From the NCBI GenBank assembly GCA_015680685.1, contig MNCI01007715.1, positions 280,921-344,920 of the forward strand: a DNA stretch of 64,000 nt. The letters are read 5' to 3'. Numbering within the stretch: the stretch's first letter is position 1; every line of letters begins with the position of its first letter. The notes under the pieces were generated by a model. It did no database searches. It was not told where the DNA came from and was given only the letters and a program-made list of their open reading frames with translations. Positions 22,424 to 34,439 of this stretch are shown piece by piece. The DNA comes from Gnetum montanum. Taxonomy: Eukaryota > Streptophyta > Gnetopsida > Gnetales > Gnetaceae. Made by a program: the position numbers and the translations under genes.

Positions 22424-24885
22424 TGTAATGTTCGAAAATGTCGGTGGCTGGAACATCGAGAGGTTACTGGGCATACAACCTAATCCCAGATCCATGCGAG
22501 GGCCGTGCTGGAGAAAACGGAAACGAGGTGCCTTGAATGATCTGGTCGATCAGATAGGGACTTACATGGTGTACAATAATCCTTCGTGAACAATGGTTTT
22601 AAAACATTAGACGTGGAGATTTAGGTGAAGAAAACCGTAACACGTAGAACAGTAAAAGCGTAGCAGAATATGTAACTCAGCAATAAACGTGAACCAATGC
22701 ACAATGATGCAAAATATGAACCAATGCACAATGATGCAAAATATTTGTTGTAGCAAAATGAAATGAGCTTAGGTGAGAGAATGCATTGCCCCAAAATCAG
22801 GGGATTTGATCTTTGTTTAACTGAAGAAGGTGTACAATAAATGTGCAATGTTGGATAGGCATAGCTAACAATGGAATGGTATGATCATAGCTCTTGGAGT
22901 GCTGCTAATGGCTTGCTAATAGGAATTGATGAGTCAATGTTTGCTGGGCTAAAAGAGATCTAGGAAGTGCTACTGTTGGGGTTTTCTATTCCTCAACCTT
23001 CTGCTTGCCAACCTCGCCAAAGCTAATCACCAAAAAGCTAGTTGCCAAAAATGCCAATCTCTAGAAATCAATCGCAAGAAAGCCAAATCAAAAAGTCAAT
23101 CACAAGAAAGGTAATTCCCAAAAGCCAACTCCTTGAACGTTGTTCGTTGGGGTATTTGTAGAGCTAAGAGCAGGAGATAGATGTGGTTTGGATACCATGT
23201 GTCCTAGGTCCCACAGGGTACAAACGTGGATGTGCTATGCTGACGTGTGGTGCTATGCTGTAGTGTCACACTGATGTGCTACGCTACAATGTTACACTGA
23301 TGTGCTACACTGTAGTGTTACACTAAGTGGGGATGATGCTAGAAGTGAAACTTATCGAGCCGTGACCATACTGTTCAAACTGCATGTGCCAGAATCCAGG
23401 GCATGTTTTTACAGAAAATGCTAACAACAAATGTAAAGTGGAGCCTATGCTCCAAGACTACATCTTCTTCTCTCTTGCGAGTAGGGTCAAGCGTAGGGAC
23501 AACTTTAGAAATCAACTCAGGGGGGAGGGGGATGCAAAACAAAGCAAACTACTGATCTTGTCTATCCAACAGATGTTGGAGTAGAAATAAACACTGCTAA
23601 CCGAGTCTTGGAGCTACTGGAGACATCTTGATGCATCTTTACAAGTGTTACGCTACCTATGCTACTCAGTGTAACGGAGTAGCATGAATACCCACATGCA
23701 ACGCTGTGCTACACAGCGTAGCATAGTGCAGCGTAGTAGCCAATTTTGAGACAAATCTTGCTCAAAAATTGAAAATACCCCTCTGAGGCCTAGCTAGGTA
23801 AGCAACTTCAGCAATTGGCAACCCTGCTTTTCATGTTGAATGATCTTAGGACCTATTGATTTCATCATTTGGACACTTTTGGGCTTTATGTCCTTACTAC
23901 GCTGTGCTACACTGTGTAGTGTAGCACAGTGTAGTAGTCATTTTGGCATGAATTTGAGCCATAACCTACAATGCTTTGCTAAAAGACTTTGATTGAGACC
24001 TAAGGATGAAGTGGGATAGGTAGTCTTGGAGGTCAAAGCATGGCTAAGTGCAATCCTTTTGCTAGGGTAACTTGATGGAGGACCTACGTGCATTTTGACC
24101 CTGCTATGTTGTGCTACGCTATGCAGCATATCATAGCGTAGCACCTAGTTTGACATGAATTTTGTCTCACTTTGCAAGCATTCTGTCATGGGATGTTGGT
24201 CATGTTCTGGTGTGGCAATAGAACAAGCATTTTTTATGGTTAAGGCATGGGAAATTTTTTTTTCTATGTCAAGGAAATCTATGCGAAAGTATTGTCACAC
24301 TAGGATCCTACTACGCTATGTAGTGTAGCATAGCGTAGCACTCAAATAGAGATGATTTCTGATGAAATTTACCACATTCTCCTATTTCATGCTGATCATG
24401 CTTCAAGGATGAAGTGGGGCAAGTATCCTAAAGGACCGAATCATTGTCAATTGCATCTTTGGTGCATGATCAGTCTCCACATGTCCTGCTATGTTGTGTA
24501 GCATAGCATAGCATAAAAGATCTCATAGTTAGAAAACTTGCTAAACTGTTTAGTCCATCTTGAACACTTTCAGCAACTCCTATCATGTTCCCTGGGTAGA
24601 CCATCAACTGGGTCATGTGTCAAGCTAGGCAAGCTAGAGAGTGTAGTAAGCCTATCAGCCTGGGAGATAGAAAATTTGTTGGACTATATGGTCTACCTTC
24701 AATGCTCCATTTGTATGAACTGGCTCTACAACTGGGCACTATGCTAACTATGGTTAGAAGTGTACCGAGCACACTCGACCGTAACCATGTAGGCATTAGG
24801 ACTTCCAGGGTGTCGAACCATTTATGTGGTTCATCATGGCATTACACCTAGAGAATCATGACGGCCCAAAATTGATGGTGTTTCA
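22424..24885 (-). repeat. E2 3' LTR (2462 bp)
   Basis: Aligns along its length with 47496-49893. In the last 67 bp (24819-24885 against 49827-49893) I count six differences, five of them transitions. It holds an array of palindromes at ~23660-24510, listed separately. Confidence 0.88.
23655..24515. repeat. Array of GTAGCATAGCGTAGCA-type palindromes, ~200-bp spacing, in the E2 3' LTR
   Basis: Inverted repeats such as CTACGCTGTGCTACAC followed by GTGTAGCACAGTGTAG occur near 23705, 23895, 24110, 24310 and 24490, separated by ~180-210 bp. Intervening segments share phrases (aaggatgaagtggg, agtttgrcatgaattt), so they look like old tandem units with a palindrome at each junction. The same array is in the right LTR at ~48660-49520. 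Confidence 0.75.
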
Positions 24886-24901
24886 CTAGCTCCTCTTTGT
24901 C
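24886..24901 (-). other. E2 polypurine tract
   Basis: The minus strand reads ACAAAGAGGAGCTAG directly before TGAAACACC, the first bases of the 3' LTR. Confidence 0.65.
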
Positions 24902-26295
24902 GACGTCTGGAGAATCTGCCCAAGAGGAATTGACAAAGAATATGAAACACCATGCATGAACATGACACCCACACCGTTCATCAGTGCCCACCTAGATAAA
25001 CCTTGGCTATGCTTGGGAGTGCTAGGAGAGCTAAGTATGATACGGAAAGGGGATGAGTTTGAGGAAATTGGGCTAATGAAAAGGGAAGGTGCAGGACGCG
25101 TTATCATGAGAGTCATTGCCATAGTGTAATCCCTCATCGAAATGCTTATGAGGGAATCAACACGCATGGATGTCTTTCTCTTTGGATCTTGACCTCTCGC
25201 TAGTGTGCTTAGAGATGGTTGATTTATAGTTGAAGCAATTGCAAAGCAACTATCATGCCATTTATTTTGGGCACTTGTCTCTTTTTTTTGTGCTTTTTTT
25301 TGCACACCCACGTTCAATTGAAGGCAATCTTTTCGTCATTGTAGAACAAGTGTTTCCTCCCTAAGATGAGTTGTGTTACATCCATGTGGGACTTTGACCT
25401 ATCTACAGAGGCTTCCCATGGGATGAGTTGCATTACATCCATCATGGGCCTAGTGGTTGGGCATGGGAGAGGGCTTTATGTGCATTTTTTATAGGTATAG
25501 GGAATGGAGACTAAATCAGCTGAAGGGAGAGTATGATATGCACTCTCAAGTAGCTAGGTTGATCGAAGTAGGTACTTTGGAACAATGTAATGTCTTTTTC
25601 TTGTGGTGAACACATTCATGAACGATGCCACCTTGGCTTGTATCTTGCAAACACAACAGAGAGAAAACCAGAAGAAACAACCATAGAGTAAAGTGAGGAT
25701 AAAGTCTTGTTTGCTTCAGACATTGCTACGGTGGAAAGTGTTGTGTCTGATGTGTGCAATGTCTAGAGCAAGAAGGCCAACATACGTTTTGGTAGTGGTA
25801 GGTCAAAAAGCTTCAAAGGCCCTATCGGGAATGAGCACTAAAGAGGCTAGGAGCGATGATGATGTAGGTGCTCAGGAGTCCCCACCAAAGGCAATCATCA
25901 TGAAATCCAACTACAAGGTGAGAAGCCTGATAGCTGAATGCTTTTTTAAATTTTGATGATGGTGAGGGCTGGAGAATGGCAGCATTGTGGCTAGGCCACA
26001 ATAGTACTAGGATTCTGGTAGCAGGTGTTGATGGTGAGAGCTACAACCAGGATAATTGGCAATGGTAGCGATAGCTCCGAAAGGTCAGCAAGATGTCAAA
26101 CGACATCTTCAGAAGATCAACAAGATGCCAGGGATGATGATGCTACATGTGTCCTAGAGGGTTTTTTCTTAGTGGCATGAACTTCTTTCTAGAACTACAA
26201 CATCCCACCCCATGTTGTCTAGGAAGCTTAAAGATGTGCACGCTCATTTGTTCACAAGGTCACATGTGTAAGCTGGGAGGCGTTGCACTACGAAC
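24902..26295. other. E2 region between integrase and 3' LTR, no gene supported
   Basis: Short frames exist on both strands, including a 143-codon one on the minus strand at 24886-25317, but none resembles a known domain. In Tat elements an accessory ORF often sits here, and none could be read. Confidence 0.4.
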
Positions 26296-26693
26296 CTAGT
26301 TTAAGATGTTAGTAGACCATCGGCTATGCTAGTTTAAGGTCCCAGCAAATTGATGTGCTAGTTTAAGATCCCAGTAGATCGATGTGCTAGTTTCATGTTA
26401 TAGTAGATGGGGGATGGCCAGTTCAAGGTCGTAGCGGACCATGCTATGGGTGCTAGTTTTATGCCATGGCCCAAAGACGTGTTGTGCCAGTTTAATGTTA
26501 TAGCGGATGTTTTATGCTAGTTTTATGTCTTAGCGGACGAGTTGTGCTAGTTTATAGTCATAGTGGACTAGTTGTACCAATTTATAGTCATAGCGGACTA
26601 TCTGTGCCAGTTTTACATCATAGCAGACGTGTTGTGCCAATTTATAGTCATAACAGACTATCTATGCTAGTTTTACATTGTAGCAGATGATCT
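26296..26693. repeat. Minisatellite, ~13 units of 28-35 bp, type CTAGTTTTATGTCATAGCGGAC
   Basis: Units begin (c/t)cagttta or ctagtttta and continue g-t-cata-gcgga(c/t), each ending in tgttgtg- or ctatgtg-like bases. It lies just 3' of the E2 integrase. Related motifs form separate arrays at 36907-37155 and 42476-42814. Confidence 0.8.
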
Positions 26694-26719
26694 GCTTACC
26701 TTGCTTTATGTTCGGCACA

Positions 26720-27832
26720 CTCTTGCATATTAAACGTAGTATGGCTTCAGGTACAAATGATTGACGGGATTTAGGAATTCATTGCCATCTACGTTAGCCA
26801 GCTTGAATGCCCCATTCCCATAGGCTTTTGTAACTATAAAGGGGTCATCCCAATTGGTTGAGAATTTTTTCATAGGTTCATGAACAACCTTGAGGACTAA
26901 GTTCCCCTTTTTGATCAGTCATTGGTATAGATTGTAGTGATGTTTTTGTCATTACTTGTCTTGGTACCATTCGATGCAGTTAAGTGTTTGGGTGTGCTCC
27001 TCCTCTACGAAGTCAAGATCAATGATCCTTGACTCATTATTTTGATCCTTGTCCATGACATTTGAAAAGATCACTCGAAGCAATGAGACCTACAATTCAA
27101 TAGGTAACACTGCTTCAAATATGTATACAAGACAATACGGAGTCTTACCTGTAGCTATCGTGCATGTTATGCAGTAAGCCCAAAGAACATAGAGGATTTG
27201 TTGATGCCATCACCTCTTGCTGCTGCTAAGCATCCTTTTCAAAAGGTTGATGATGACTTTATTGGTAGTTTCTGCTTGGCCATTTGCTTGGGGGTAGTAT
27301 GATGATGAGAAAGAATGTTTGATACCAAGGTTTTCGCAAAAGGCTTTGGTTTCTGTGCCATTGAATTGTAGCCCATTGTTAGTAACAATAGTCATGGGAA
27401 GGCCAAATTATATCACTATGTTGTCTAGAATGAAGTTGCAAACTTGTTGAAACGTTGTCTTTCTGAGGAGAATAGCTTTTACCCATTTTGTAAAGTATTC
27501 AGTTGCAGTAATAATGAAACTATGCCCTATAGAAGACTTAGGTGTAATGGGTCCTATGATGTCTAGTCCCCAACATTGGAAAGGCCATGTGATCTATGTG
27601 GTATGTAATTTAGTAGGCGATACATCTATAAGGTTCCCATGGCGTTCACATACATTGCCTGTCCTTACTTTAGCAATGCAATCATGTTTCATGGAAGGCC
27701 AGTAGTAGCCTGAACGTCTAATTTTTTTTGACATAGCCCTGGGAGCTAAGTGCCCCCCACATAAACTCTCATTGACTTAATCAAAAAAAATTTGTACTTC
27801 ATTCCCATTAACACAAGCTAGTAATATCTCGT
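26720..27832 (-). pseudogene. E2 integrase, decayed
   Basis: From 27832 downward the frame gives an HHCC-like region (VNESLCGGHLAPRAMSKK, with the first His replaced, then a second Cys pair degraded). It continues to the core: first Asp in WGLDIIGPI, then GLPMTIVTNNGLQFNG, where the second catalytic Asp is Asn (codon 27378-27380), then the Glu in QANGQAETTNK. Only a few stops occur in the core, making it one of the better-kept pieces of E2. Integrase joins element cDNA to the target. The substitution and stops mean it is inactive. Confidence 0.8.
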
Positions 27833-28604
27833 TAATGAGTGGCGAGGTACCTCTACACTCAACCATATGCATACGAGTGTCTCACGTGCAATCCGGTTGA
27901 ACTCCAAGGACTAAGTGCTTAAACGCCTTATGGAATACTTAAGGTTAATCAATCATTATCTTCCCAAACTTACTTGTATTGTCACAGTTGTATGGTTAAG
28001 TAAGCTTGAGGTACATGATTTTTATATCTTTTATCTTTTTCACACCTATGCTAATAGGGGAAAGGGTGAAGAGACTAATTGACTAACTTTCATTAACTAT
28101 TCACTAACTAAGTTCTAATCGTCCTAGCACTAGTATCCATTCTCACTTGCCGCACACAACTTGAACTAGTGCAATGCTGATGGGATTACCAAATGCTACC
28201 CATTACTGGGTTACCAAGTGTTACACACATGCTTGAAGCGGTCGTACTGAATGCACTTAACTAGGAGAGTTAAGGGTTGAGAGAGATTAATTATCTAAGA
28301 AAGAATTTAAACATTTAACCATAATTAAATCCTATTTAGCTTAGTCCACATGCTGCAAGGCTTATCAGAAAGTTTGTCTTTATTGTTGTACACAAATGTG
28401 TGCTCAGGTACAATTTGCTTGAATAAAGATCCGTTCACTTTGAGACTCCTACTGCGGGCACATGGAAATTATTCTAACTCTGGAATGGTAAAACTAATAA
28501 GGGTCTAGATCTAGATGTTGAAACAAGAGAAAGCTGCCTCTTATTTATAGAACTAATGGCAGGACGTGATATCACATGGGTGGACGTGATATCGTGGCTC
28601 ATCA
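27833..28604 (-). repeat. E3 3' LTR (772 bp)
   Basis: Pairs with 33678-34439 almost throughout. On the minus strand it starts TGATGAGCCACGATATC after the PPT, and a TATA box (CTATAAATAAG) lies at ~28541-28550. Confidence 0.88.
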
Positions 28605-30590
28605 TACCCCCATGGCTGAATAAAAACTCGTCCTCAAGTTCCTTACAAAATATTGGGAAGGTATGGGATTATTGACTTGAATGATACTAATGGTAAATGG
28701 GATGACATGTGAATGAATCATCATTATAAAACATGACAAAATTAGTGTTCATGACAACAAGAGTGAACACTATATACATTTGACATTAGGCCTTATTTGG
28801 TAGTTGAGAGAGAAGAGAGAAGAGAGAGAGAGAAAGAGAAGTTTGTTGCTACCGACGCCAAGATTGCATTTTTCATTGTCCATCCATAAGCACATCATCG
28901 ATCTTGTTCCTTTGCATAATTGCTTCAGTACCAGTCCATTGCAAGTGTTCCCTCCAGATCCAATTTGTTAGTGTATGATTTCCATCTACACACACAACAC
29001 AGTCTTGTATTAGCAAGGGTAAATGAATCACAATGCAGTTGATACCTTGCCTTAGTGTAAGGTCCATTGGCTAAGTTGTGATATGGCTGATGCGGATTCT
29101 AGAGATATAATATTGGTGACTACCTAGGGTGTAGGGGTTAGGAGAAAATCAAAAAAATTGGACCAAGATCCCCATGACTAAGAGTGAACCTTTGGTAGTG
29201 ATAGAATGAAAAAAGAGAATAAATAAGAAAGACAAAGAAAAAGAAACAACTGTAACATCGATGAAATGGCTTTCAAAGGTGGAAATGAACAAAATAAATG
29301 TTGATTGCAAAGATGTTTATGGGAAATAAATTAACTGATGCATCAAATAGGAATGCTAGTGGGTCCTCCCCAAAGTAGGCTCATGCCCTTAATGCCCTGG
29401 AATTCTCACATTCAAAGAGTCCGTAGGTTCTGGAAATGTCATTTGGAAGCAATAGTTAAAGTCTTAACCACAAGAGTTTACCAAAAGGAAAAAAATGCAT
29501 CAACCAAAATATGGACTACTGATACAAACGACAATGAGGTGAATGATGGAGAAAGAAGGATGGGAGGAAGAGAATGGAATGGAGTCTTAAGAACAAGGTG
29601 GTGTATAGTCCCTTGTGTATTGATGGTTAATGTAACTTGGTAGATCTCATTCCAAATCCAGCCTCAAACAATCCACATCCAATGACTTCGCATTAATACA
29701 TTTGTCCAATCCATCCACTTGAAGTAACAAGAATGCCTCTAACAAAGAGCCACCACCATTTAGATGAAATAAGAAAGGAGAAAGTAGGAAGCGAGGAAGG
29801 GCATTAGTTAGAGAAAACATGTTTGTTTAGTTTCATAACTAGTGCTTGTGGCCCAGCTGATTATTTTGTCTAAGGGGTGTGCTTTGAATTCTCACTTTTT
29901 TTCTTTTACACTTTTTTTTTATGTGTGAGAACTACACCATGCAAAGACTTATTATTTTTATTAGCCCAGCTTCCTAATAATGGAGTAACGTCAGAATGGT
30001 AAGAAAAATCAAGAAGAAAACATCCAAGCACCCAAGAGAGTGGCCAACACAAATGCATCAAATCCCCTTGAAGTCACATCCTTTTCAATCCTTGAGTCCT
30101 TCCTTAGTTTGAGAAATTCCTAGTTAACAATTCGTTGATAGTTCTATTATTATTTTGAAGAAAGGGACTGTACATTTCCAAGGAAAGACAGACCATAGAA
30201 ATTAATGGATGCATGGATGATGTGGACTCATTGCCTGTTATATCAAAAGAACCATACCTTAGTATCAACATCATAACTCAAAGATAAACACCAAACATTA
30301 GCAATCAATGGAAAATAGTTCATACCATCATCAGGAGCACTTATTAGGTGACAAACTTTAGCACACAAACAAATGAAAAAGTATGAATGATGTTGTAAAA
30401 CAAAAATAAGAAAAGTTAAAGAAATCTATAAAAAAAAATCTTAAAAAGGAACTAAGATCCTTGATTGATCCGCATAGGTGGCCATCTCCCCCATGACTGA
30501 GTTGGAAGGGAGAGATCCGAAATGATGAGTGAGGTTGTCCCTTTTCCGATGTGCTATGTACATAGACCGTTCTAGGTTCATGATAAGGTT
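28605..30590. other. E3 internal spacer occupying the position of pol; starts with PPT
   Basis: The minus strand reads CCATGGGGGTA before the LTR (28605-28615). No RT, RNase H or integrase motif is present on either strand. Blocks here recur in the E5 spacer in the same order: tccccaaagtaggct (~29355; ~57965), a gtctaaggggtgtgc block (~29870; ~58465), caccatgcaaagac (~29937; ~58592) and caaatccccttga (~30060; ~58697). A 101-codon + strand frame at 29338-29643 is not recognisable. Confidence 0.6.
28805..28841. repeat. (GA)n microsatellite
   Basis: A run of GAGAGA/AGAGAAG units in the E3 spacer. Confidence 0.85.
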
Positions 30591-30594
30591 TGGT

Positions 30595-31330
30595 CTATTG
30601 CACATAGACTAGTATTCTCCTATCGGAGTACTCGTTTGAATCCCCTAGGAATTTCTGACTTCCCCTAATTGGTGTTTTCAAGTTAAGAGCTAGAAGTTGG
30701 CAACACTCTTGCTCCAGTGCACCTATGCTTTCGACATTGGCGCACGTTGTTCCCTCAGTTAGTTCCATGCACATTTGTAAGTTTCTCTCTTCATTAGCTA
30801 TCAACCACTAGGTGTTTTCTTGTTGTGTGGTTGCTACATTCAGGCATCTTTGTATGTTAACTTCTGGTGCACACCGGTTGCATGCAGGCAATGCTAAACA
30901 TTCTTGTACGCAATCACACCTGGTATCACTATATTTGATGGATGGAATCTTCTTCTTCTTGATCTTCCCATAACTTTTTTCCTTAGATATTTCCAAGGAA
31001 AGATTGTGGATTCCTAGGCATGCATTGATAGCACTTAGCCATGCCCTTCCCATTATTATTGGGAAGTCCCCTTTGTCATTGTTTACTTGGATTACTAGGA
31101 AATCAACTAGGTATGACCACCCACACATAGTGGTAACGATGTCCTCCACCATTCCCAAGGAAATAGTGATGGACTAGTAGACTAGCTCTAAGTGAATGTT
31201 TCTCTTCTTTAGTGGAGGCAGGTTCCAGGATTTATACATTTCTTATGATATTAAGTTGACTCTAGAACCTAAGTCTAGAAGAGCCTTACAAGGTTCATTC
31301 CCAGAGACTTGGAGATAGATTAAGGGACTT
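30595..31330 (-). pseudogene. E3 protease-like region and tail, decayed
   Basis: The frame ALLDLGSRVNLIS replaces the usual D-S/T-G triad with D-L-G. It is followed by LVDFLVIQVNNDKGDFPII, then GRAWLSAINA and LSLEISKE, which align with the E1 protease region at 3428-3730. A Cys-containing tail (SDTRCDCVQECLALPACNRC) continues to a region ending near 30595. Retropepsin function is unlikely given the changed triad and a TAG in the flank. No RT follows. Confidence 0.65.
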
Positions 31331-31950
31331 CTAGGATGAAAGAATTTCCTGGGAAGGTGGCCCTCCTTGATCCAATTAGTGACAGTATGTGTTAACATAA
31401 CCATGTTCATTGAGCTCTATTTTTTGTTTGAAGGGAGATCCAAAGCCTTATTTGATGGAGAAGCATTCACAGACTCAACCGCTTGTGGTTGTGAGAGCTT
31501 GGTTGGACTATTGGTTTTGAAGAAAGGTCTTCTCTTTGTACCGTTGTCAAAACCAACAGTGGGTTGTAGGTTCACAGCTCTCATAGCATTACGTTGCTAT
31601 GGTTGAGTGGGGAGTTCCCCTTGCATTGCTGGAGCAGGTGGTAATGGAGCTATCAGTGTGAGAGTTGCAAATGGGTTCGGAGAATGGTATGCTTGTGGGT
31701 TGTCTCTTTCAAGAGAAGGAGTCCTATAATACTCCCAAGCTTGGTAGTGATGTTTTGGGGTCACATGATCAATAGAGTCACATGCAGAGATTGGCTACTG
31801 CACGTAGTAGCCATATGGATTTGGTTGTTGATAGGGGTATTGTTGCCTAGGTGGTGGCATCCCCCATGACTGTGGGTATTGCCACTATTGGTGTTTCTCA
31901 ATAGGTTGTGGTAGAGTTCCACTTGGATAATATGTTAAAGGCTGGTGGAA

Positions 31951-33420
31951 CTACCTTGGATTACCTTGGGGATAAGGTAACCGATGGGATGCTTGCCATT
32001 TGTTAAGTCTTGGGTTGAGTGCATACACCCCAGACTCTTGTAAATGTGAGATTAGCGGGCAACATCCCTTAGGATGGTCATATTGGCATATCTCACATCC
32101 ACCATCATTGTTTGTATCTGAATCCACAACCTCTTCAATGGTAGCCATTTTACCCTTACCTTTGTTACATGCATGGTCCAAATCCCTCTTTTTCTTTTTG
32201 TCAGAGTCACTACTTCGCTCCTTAGACTCCTCTATGATTTTAAGGACTATTTCAAATCTACTATCCAAGGATTTCCACATTTTATCTACCCTTGCCGACA
32301 CTTCTATTGTCAATTTTTGAAGTGACAAGGTTTTCCTATTCACCATCTCTTCGAGTGGTGACTCATCCTCCTCCTCACAGACTCTCACTCCCCTTTTTTG
32401 GAGGGAAGGATCACAATTGTATTCTTCTACACTTTCTCTCTTACGTAGCTCTCCTTCTTCCTTGGCTACTTGCTCCAACAATCGATGAATCTGATGGGAC
32501 CTGAGCTCTAATAATCTCCCTTGAGCATAAGTTCCAAGGGTTCTACTAGTCTCGTGCCTAAGTCCATCTATGAGATGGCATAGTTGATTTGGCTATGAGT
32601 AACCATGGCTCGGGAAACAATGTAACAATGCATAATAATGGCCCATGGAAGCATTCAAGGGTTTGTGATTTCCCTACTTCCATCCTTGGATCTGTTTTCA
32701 TAAGTTGGACACTCGGGAGTACATTTGATATTTATCATTAAACAGTTCTAGCATCATACTCCACCTTCTAATGGATTCTAGTTCTAAGGACCGGTACCAG
32801 CTTTCCGCTTCTTTTATCAATGTCCTTGGGAATAACTTTAGTTTCTACAATTTTTTCTCAATGTTTTGCAAGACACAAGCATCGTGAAATGCTTGTAAGT
32901 GGTTTTGAGGATCAGCGTTGTATCCCCCCTCGAATCGTAGGATGTTATTCATGTCTAATCTCTTGATCTCGCTATCTTTTTGGTGCCTTGTAGGTATTCT
33001 TACAGCCTCTATGATGTCTAACATGCTTTGGATTGCAAGTAGGGGTTCTTCATGGTCATTCCTTTCATAGCATCTGTGATGTCTACATGGTTCCCTACAT
33101 TCCCTTCTTCCATGCCTTAATTCCCTAGAGTGCCCTCGTCCTTGTTCTCAACTCTCTCATTGAGGTTTCTCACTCTATTTACCCTTATCCTCATGGTTAG
33201 GCTACTTATGACTGCATCCTAATATGGAAGGAGAGGGTGAATGTGACGATGAAGGAGAAGAAGAAGGAGAACCATCGCCATGACGATGTTTCCTACCTTC
33301 TCTTTGGTGATCTCGGCCTCGATCGTGATGACGATTAGACTGCCTGTCCTTATCATTTTTTTGTGTTCCCTCGTTGAACACTTGGTGTTTGTGGGGATTA
33401 GAACCAAGGTTCTGAATTAT
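31951..33420 (-). pseudogene. E3 gag, largely readable
   Basis: A 176-codon uninterrupted frame (31951-32481) encodes a charged helical segment (VAKEEGELRKRESVEEYN, then KMWKSLDSRF) and the family motif GGCEICQYDHPKGCCP...YALNPRLNKWQ. Upstream pieces to ~33420 include a Ser-rich and an Arg/His/Asp-rich segment like those of E1 gag, and the gag core region (~32600-33000). CxxC plus His/Cys suggests a nucleic-acid-binding knuckle of unusual spacing. This is the best-preserved gag of the family, and E5 has the same parts in the same order. Confidence 0.72.
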
Positions 33421-33649
33421 GGAGTGTAGGTTCTAATACACCACCTCCTCATCATTGTTAGGAGGAGGAACATCATTTGATGGGGAACCTGTTGGAACTA
33501 GTTCACCATTTCCTATTTCACTTAGAACATGCAGGACGTTATGGGGTCCTTTTCCCTTCAACAATGTATAGTAGCTCTCCTACCGCAAGTCCCTTTGACG
33601 TTACACTTCTGTGGGATGGTGAGTATTCCCACCTATCACATGGGTGACC

Positions 33650-33676
33650 CAAGTTCGATCCCCAACAATGGTGCCA
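33650..33676 (-). other. E3 primer binding site, tRNA-Asp(GUC) type
   Basis: The minus strand reads TGGCACCATTGTTGGGGATC then GAACTTG. It differs from the complement of tRNA-Asp(GUC) (TGGCGCCGTTGCCGGGGATC, GAACCCG) only by C/T and G/A changes, mostly at former CpG. One base separates it from the LTR, as in E1, E4 and E5. Confidence 0.82.
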
Positions 33677-33677
33677 A

Positions 33678-34439
33678 TGATGAGTGGCGAGGTACCCCTA
33701 CACTCAACCATACGAATACCAGTGTCTCACACACAATCTGGTCGAACTCCAAGGACTAAGTGCTTACATGCCTTATGGAACACTTAAGGTTAATAAATCA
33801 TTGTCTTCCCAAACTTACTTGTATTGTCATGGTTGTATGGTTAAGTAAGCTTGAGGTACATGATTTTTATATCTTTATCTTTTTAACGCCTATGCTAATA
33901 GGGGAAAGGGTGAAGAGACTAATTGACTAACTTTCATTAACTATTCACTAACTAAGTTCTAATTTTCCTAGCACCAGTATCCATTCCCACTTTCTGCACA
34001 CACCCTGAACCAGTGCAATGCTACTGGGATTACCAAATGCTACCCGTTACTAGGTTACCAAGTGTTACACATGTGCTCGAAGCGGTCGTACTGAATGCAC
34101 TTAACTAGGAGAGTTAAGGATTGAGAGAGATTAATTATCTAAGAAAGCATTTAAACATTTAACCATAATTAAATCCTAGTTAGCTTAGTCCACATGCTAC
34201 AAGGCTTATCAGAAAGTTCATCTTTATTGCCGTACACAAATGTGTGCTCTGGTACAATTTGCTTGAATAAAGATTCGTTGACTTTGAGATTCCTACTATG
34301 GACACATGGAAATTATTCTAACTCTGGAATGGTAAAACTACTATATTTTGGCTAAGGGTCTAGATCTAGATGTTGAAAAAAGAGAAAACTACCTCTTATT
34401 TATAGAACTAATGGCAAGATGCAATATCGTGGATCATCA
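33678..34439 (-). repeat. E3 5' LTR (762 bp)
   Basis: Direct copy of 27833-28604. It starts (+) TGATGAGTGGCGAGGTACC and ends gtggatcatca. It is adjacent to the PBS. Confidence 0.88.

Larger units (their letters stand above)
27833..34439 (-). mobile_element. Element E3: gag-protease-only LTR retrotransposon (non-autonomous, Athila-related)
   Basis: LTRs are 27833-28604 and 33678-34439, with TGATGAG..CATCA ends. The PBS lies next to the right LTR and a PPT next to the left one. The internal ~5.1 kb holds gag and a protease-like region on the minus strand, followed by ~2 kb of spacer where RT, RNase H and integrase would be. Gag and protease match E1. E5 has the same ends, the same spacer and no pol, so the absence of pol is a family trait rather than a private deletion. 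Flanking pentamers CTCGT/CCCAT are compatible with a duplication that has lost two C/G by transition, but are weak evidence. Confidence 0.82.

Noticed and set aside
24886-25317. 143-codon minus-strand ORF as a gene
   Set aside because: It begins at the E2 PPT region, has no recognisable domain, and its composition matches the surrounding non-coding DNA.
26296-26693. CRISPR-like array of ~30-bp units
   Set aside because: Units are contiguous and diverged with no unique spacers, and the context is a plant retrotransposon. It is a minisatellite.
33650-33676. Partial tRNA-Asp gene
   Set aside because: Only the 3' acceptor/T-arm complement is present, placed one base from an LTR. It is a primer binding site.
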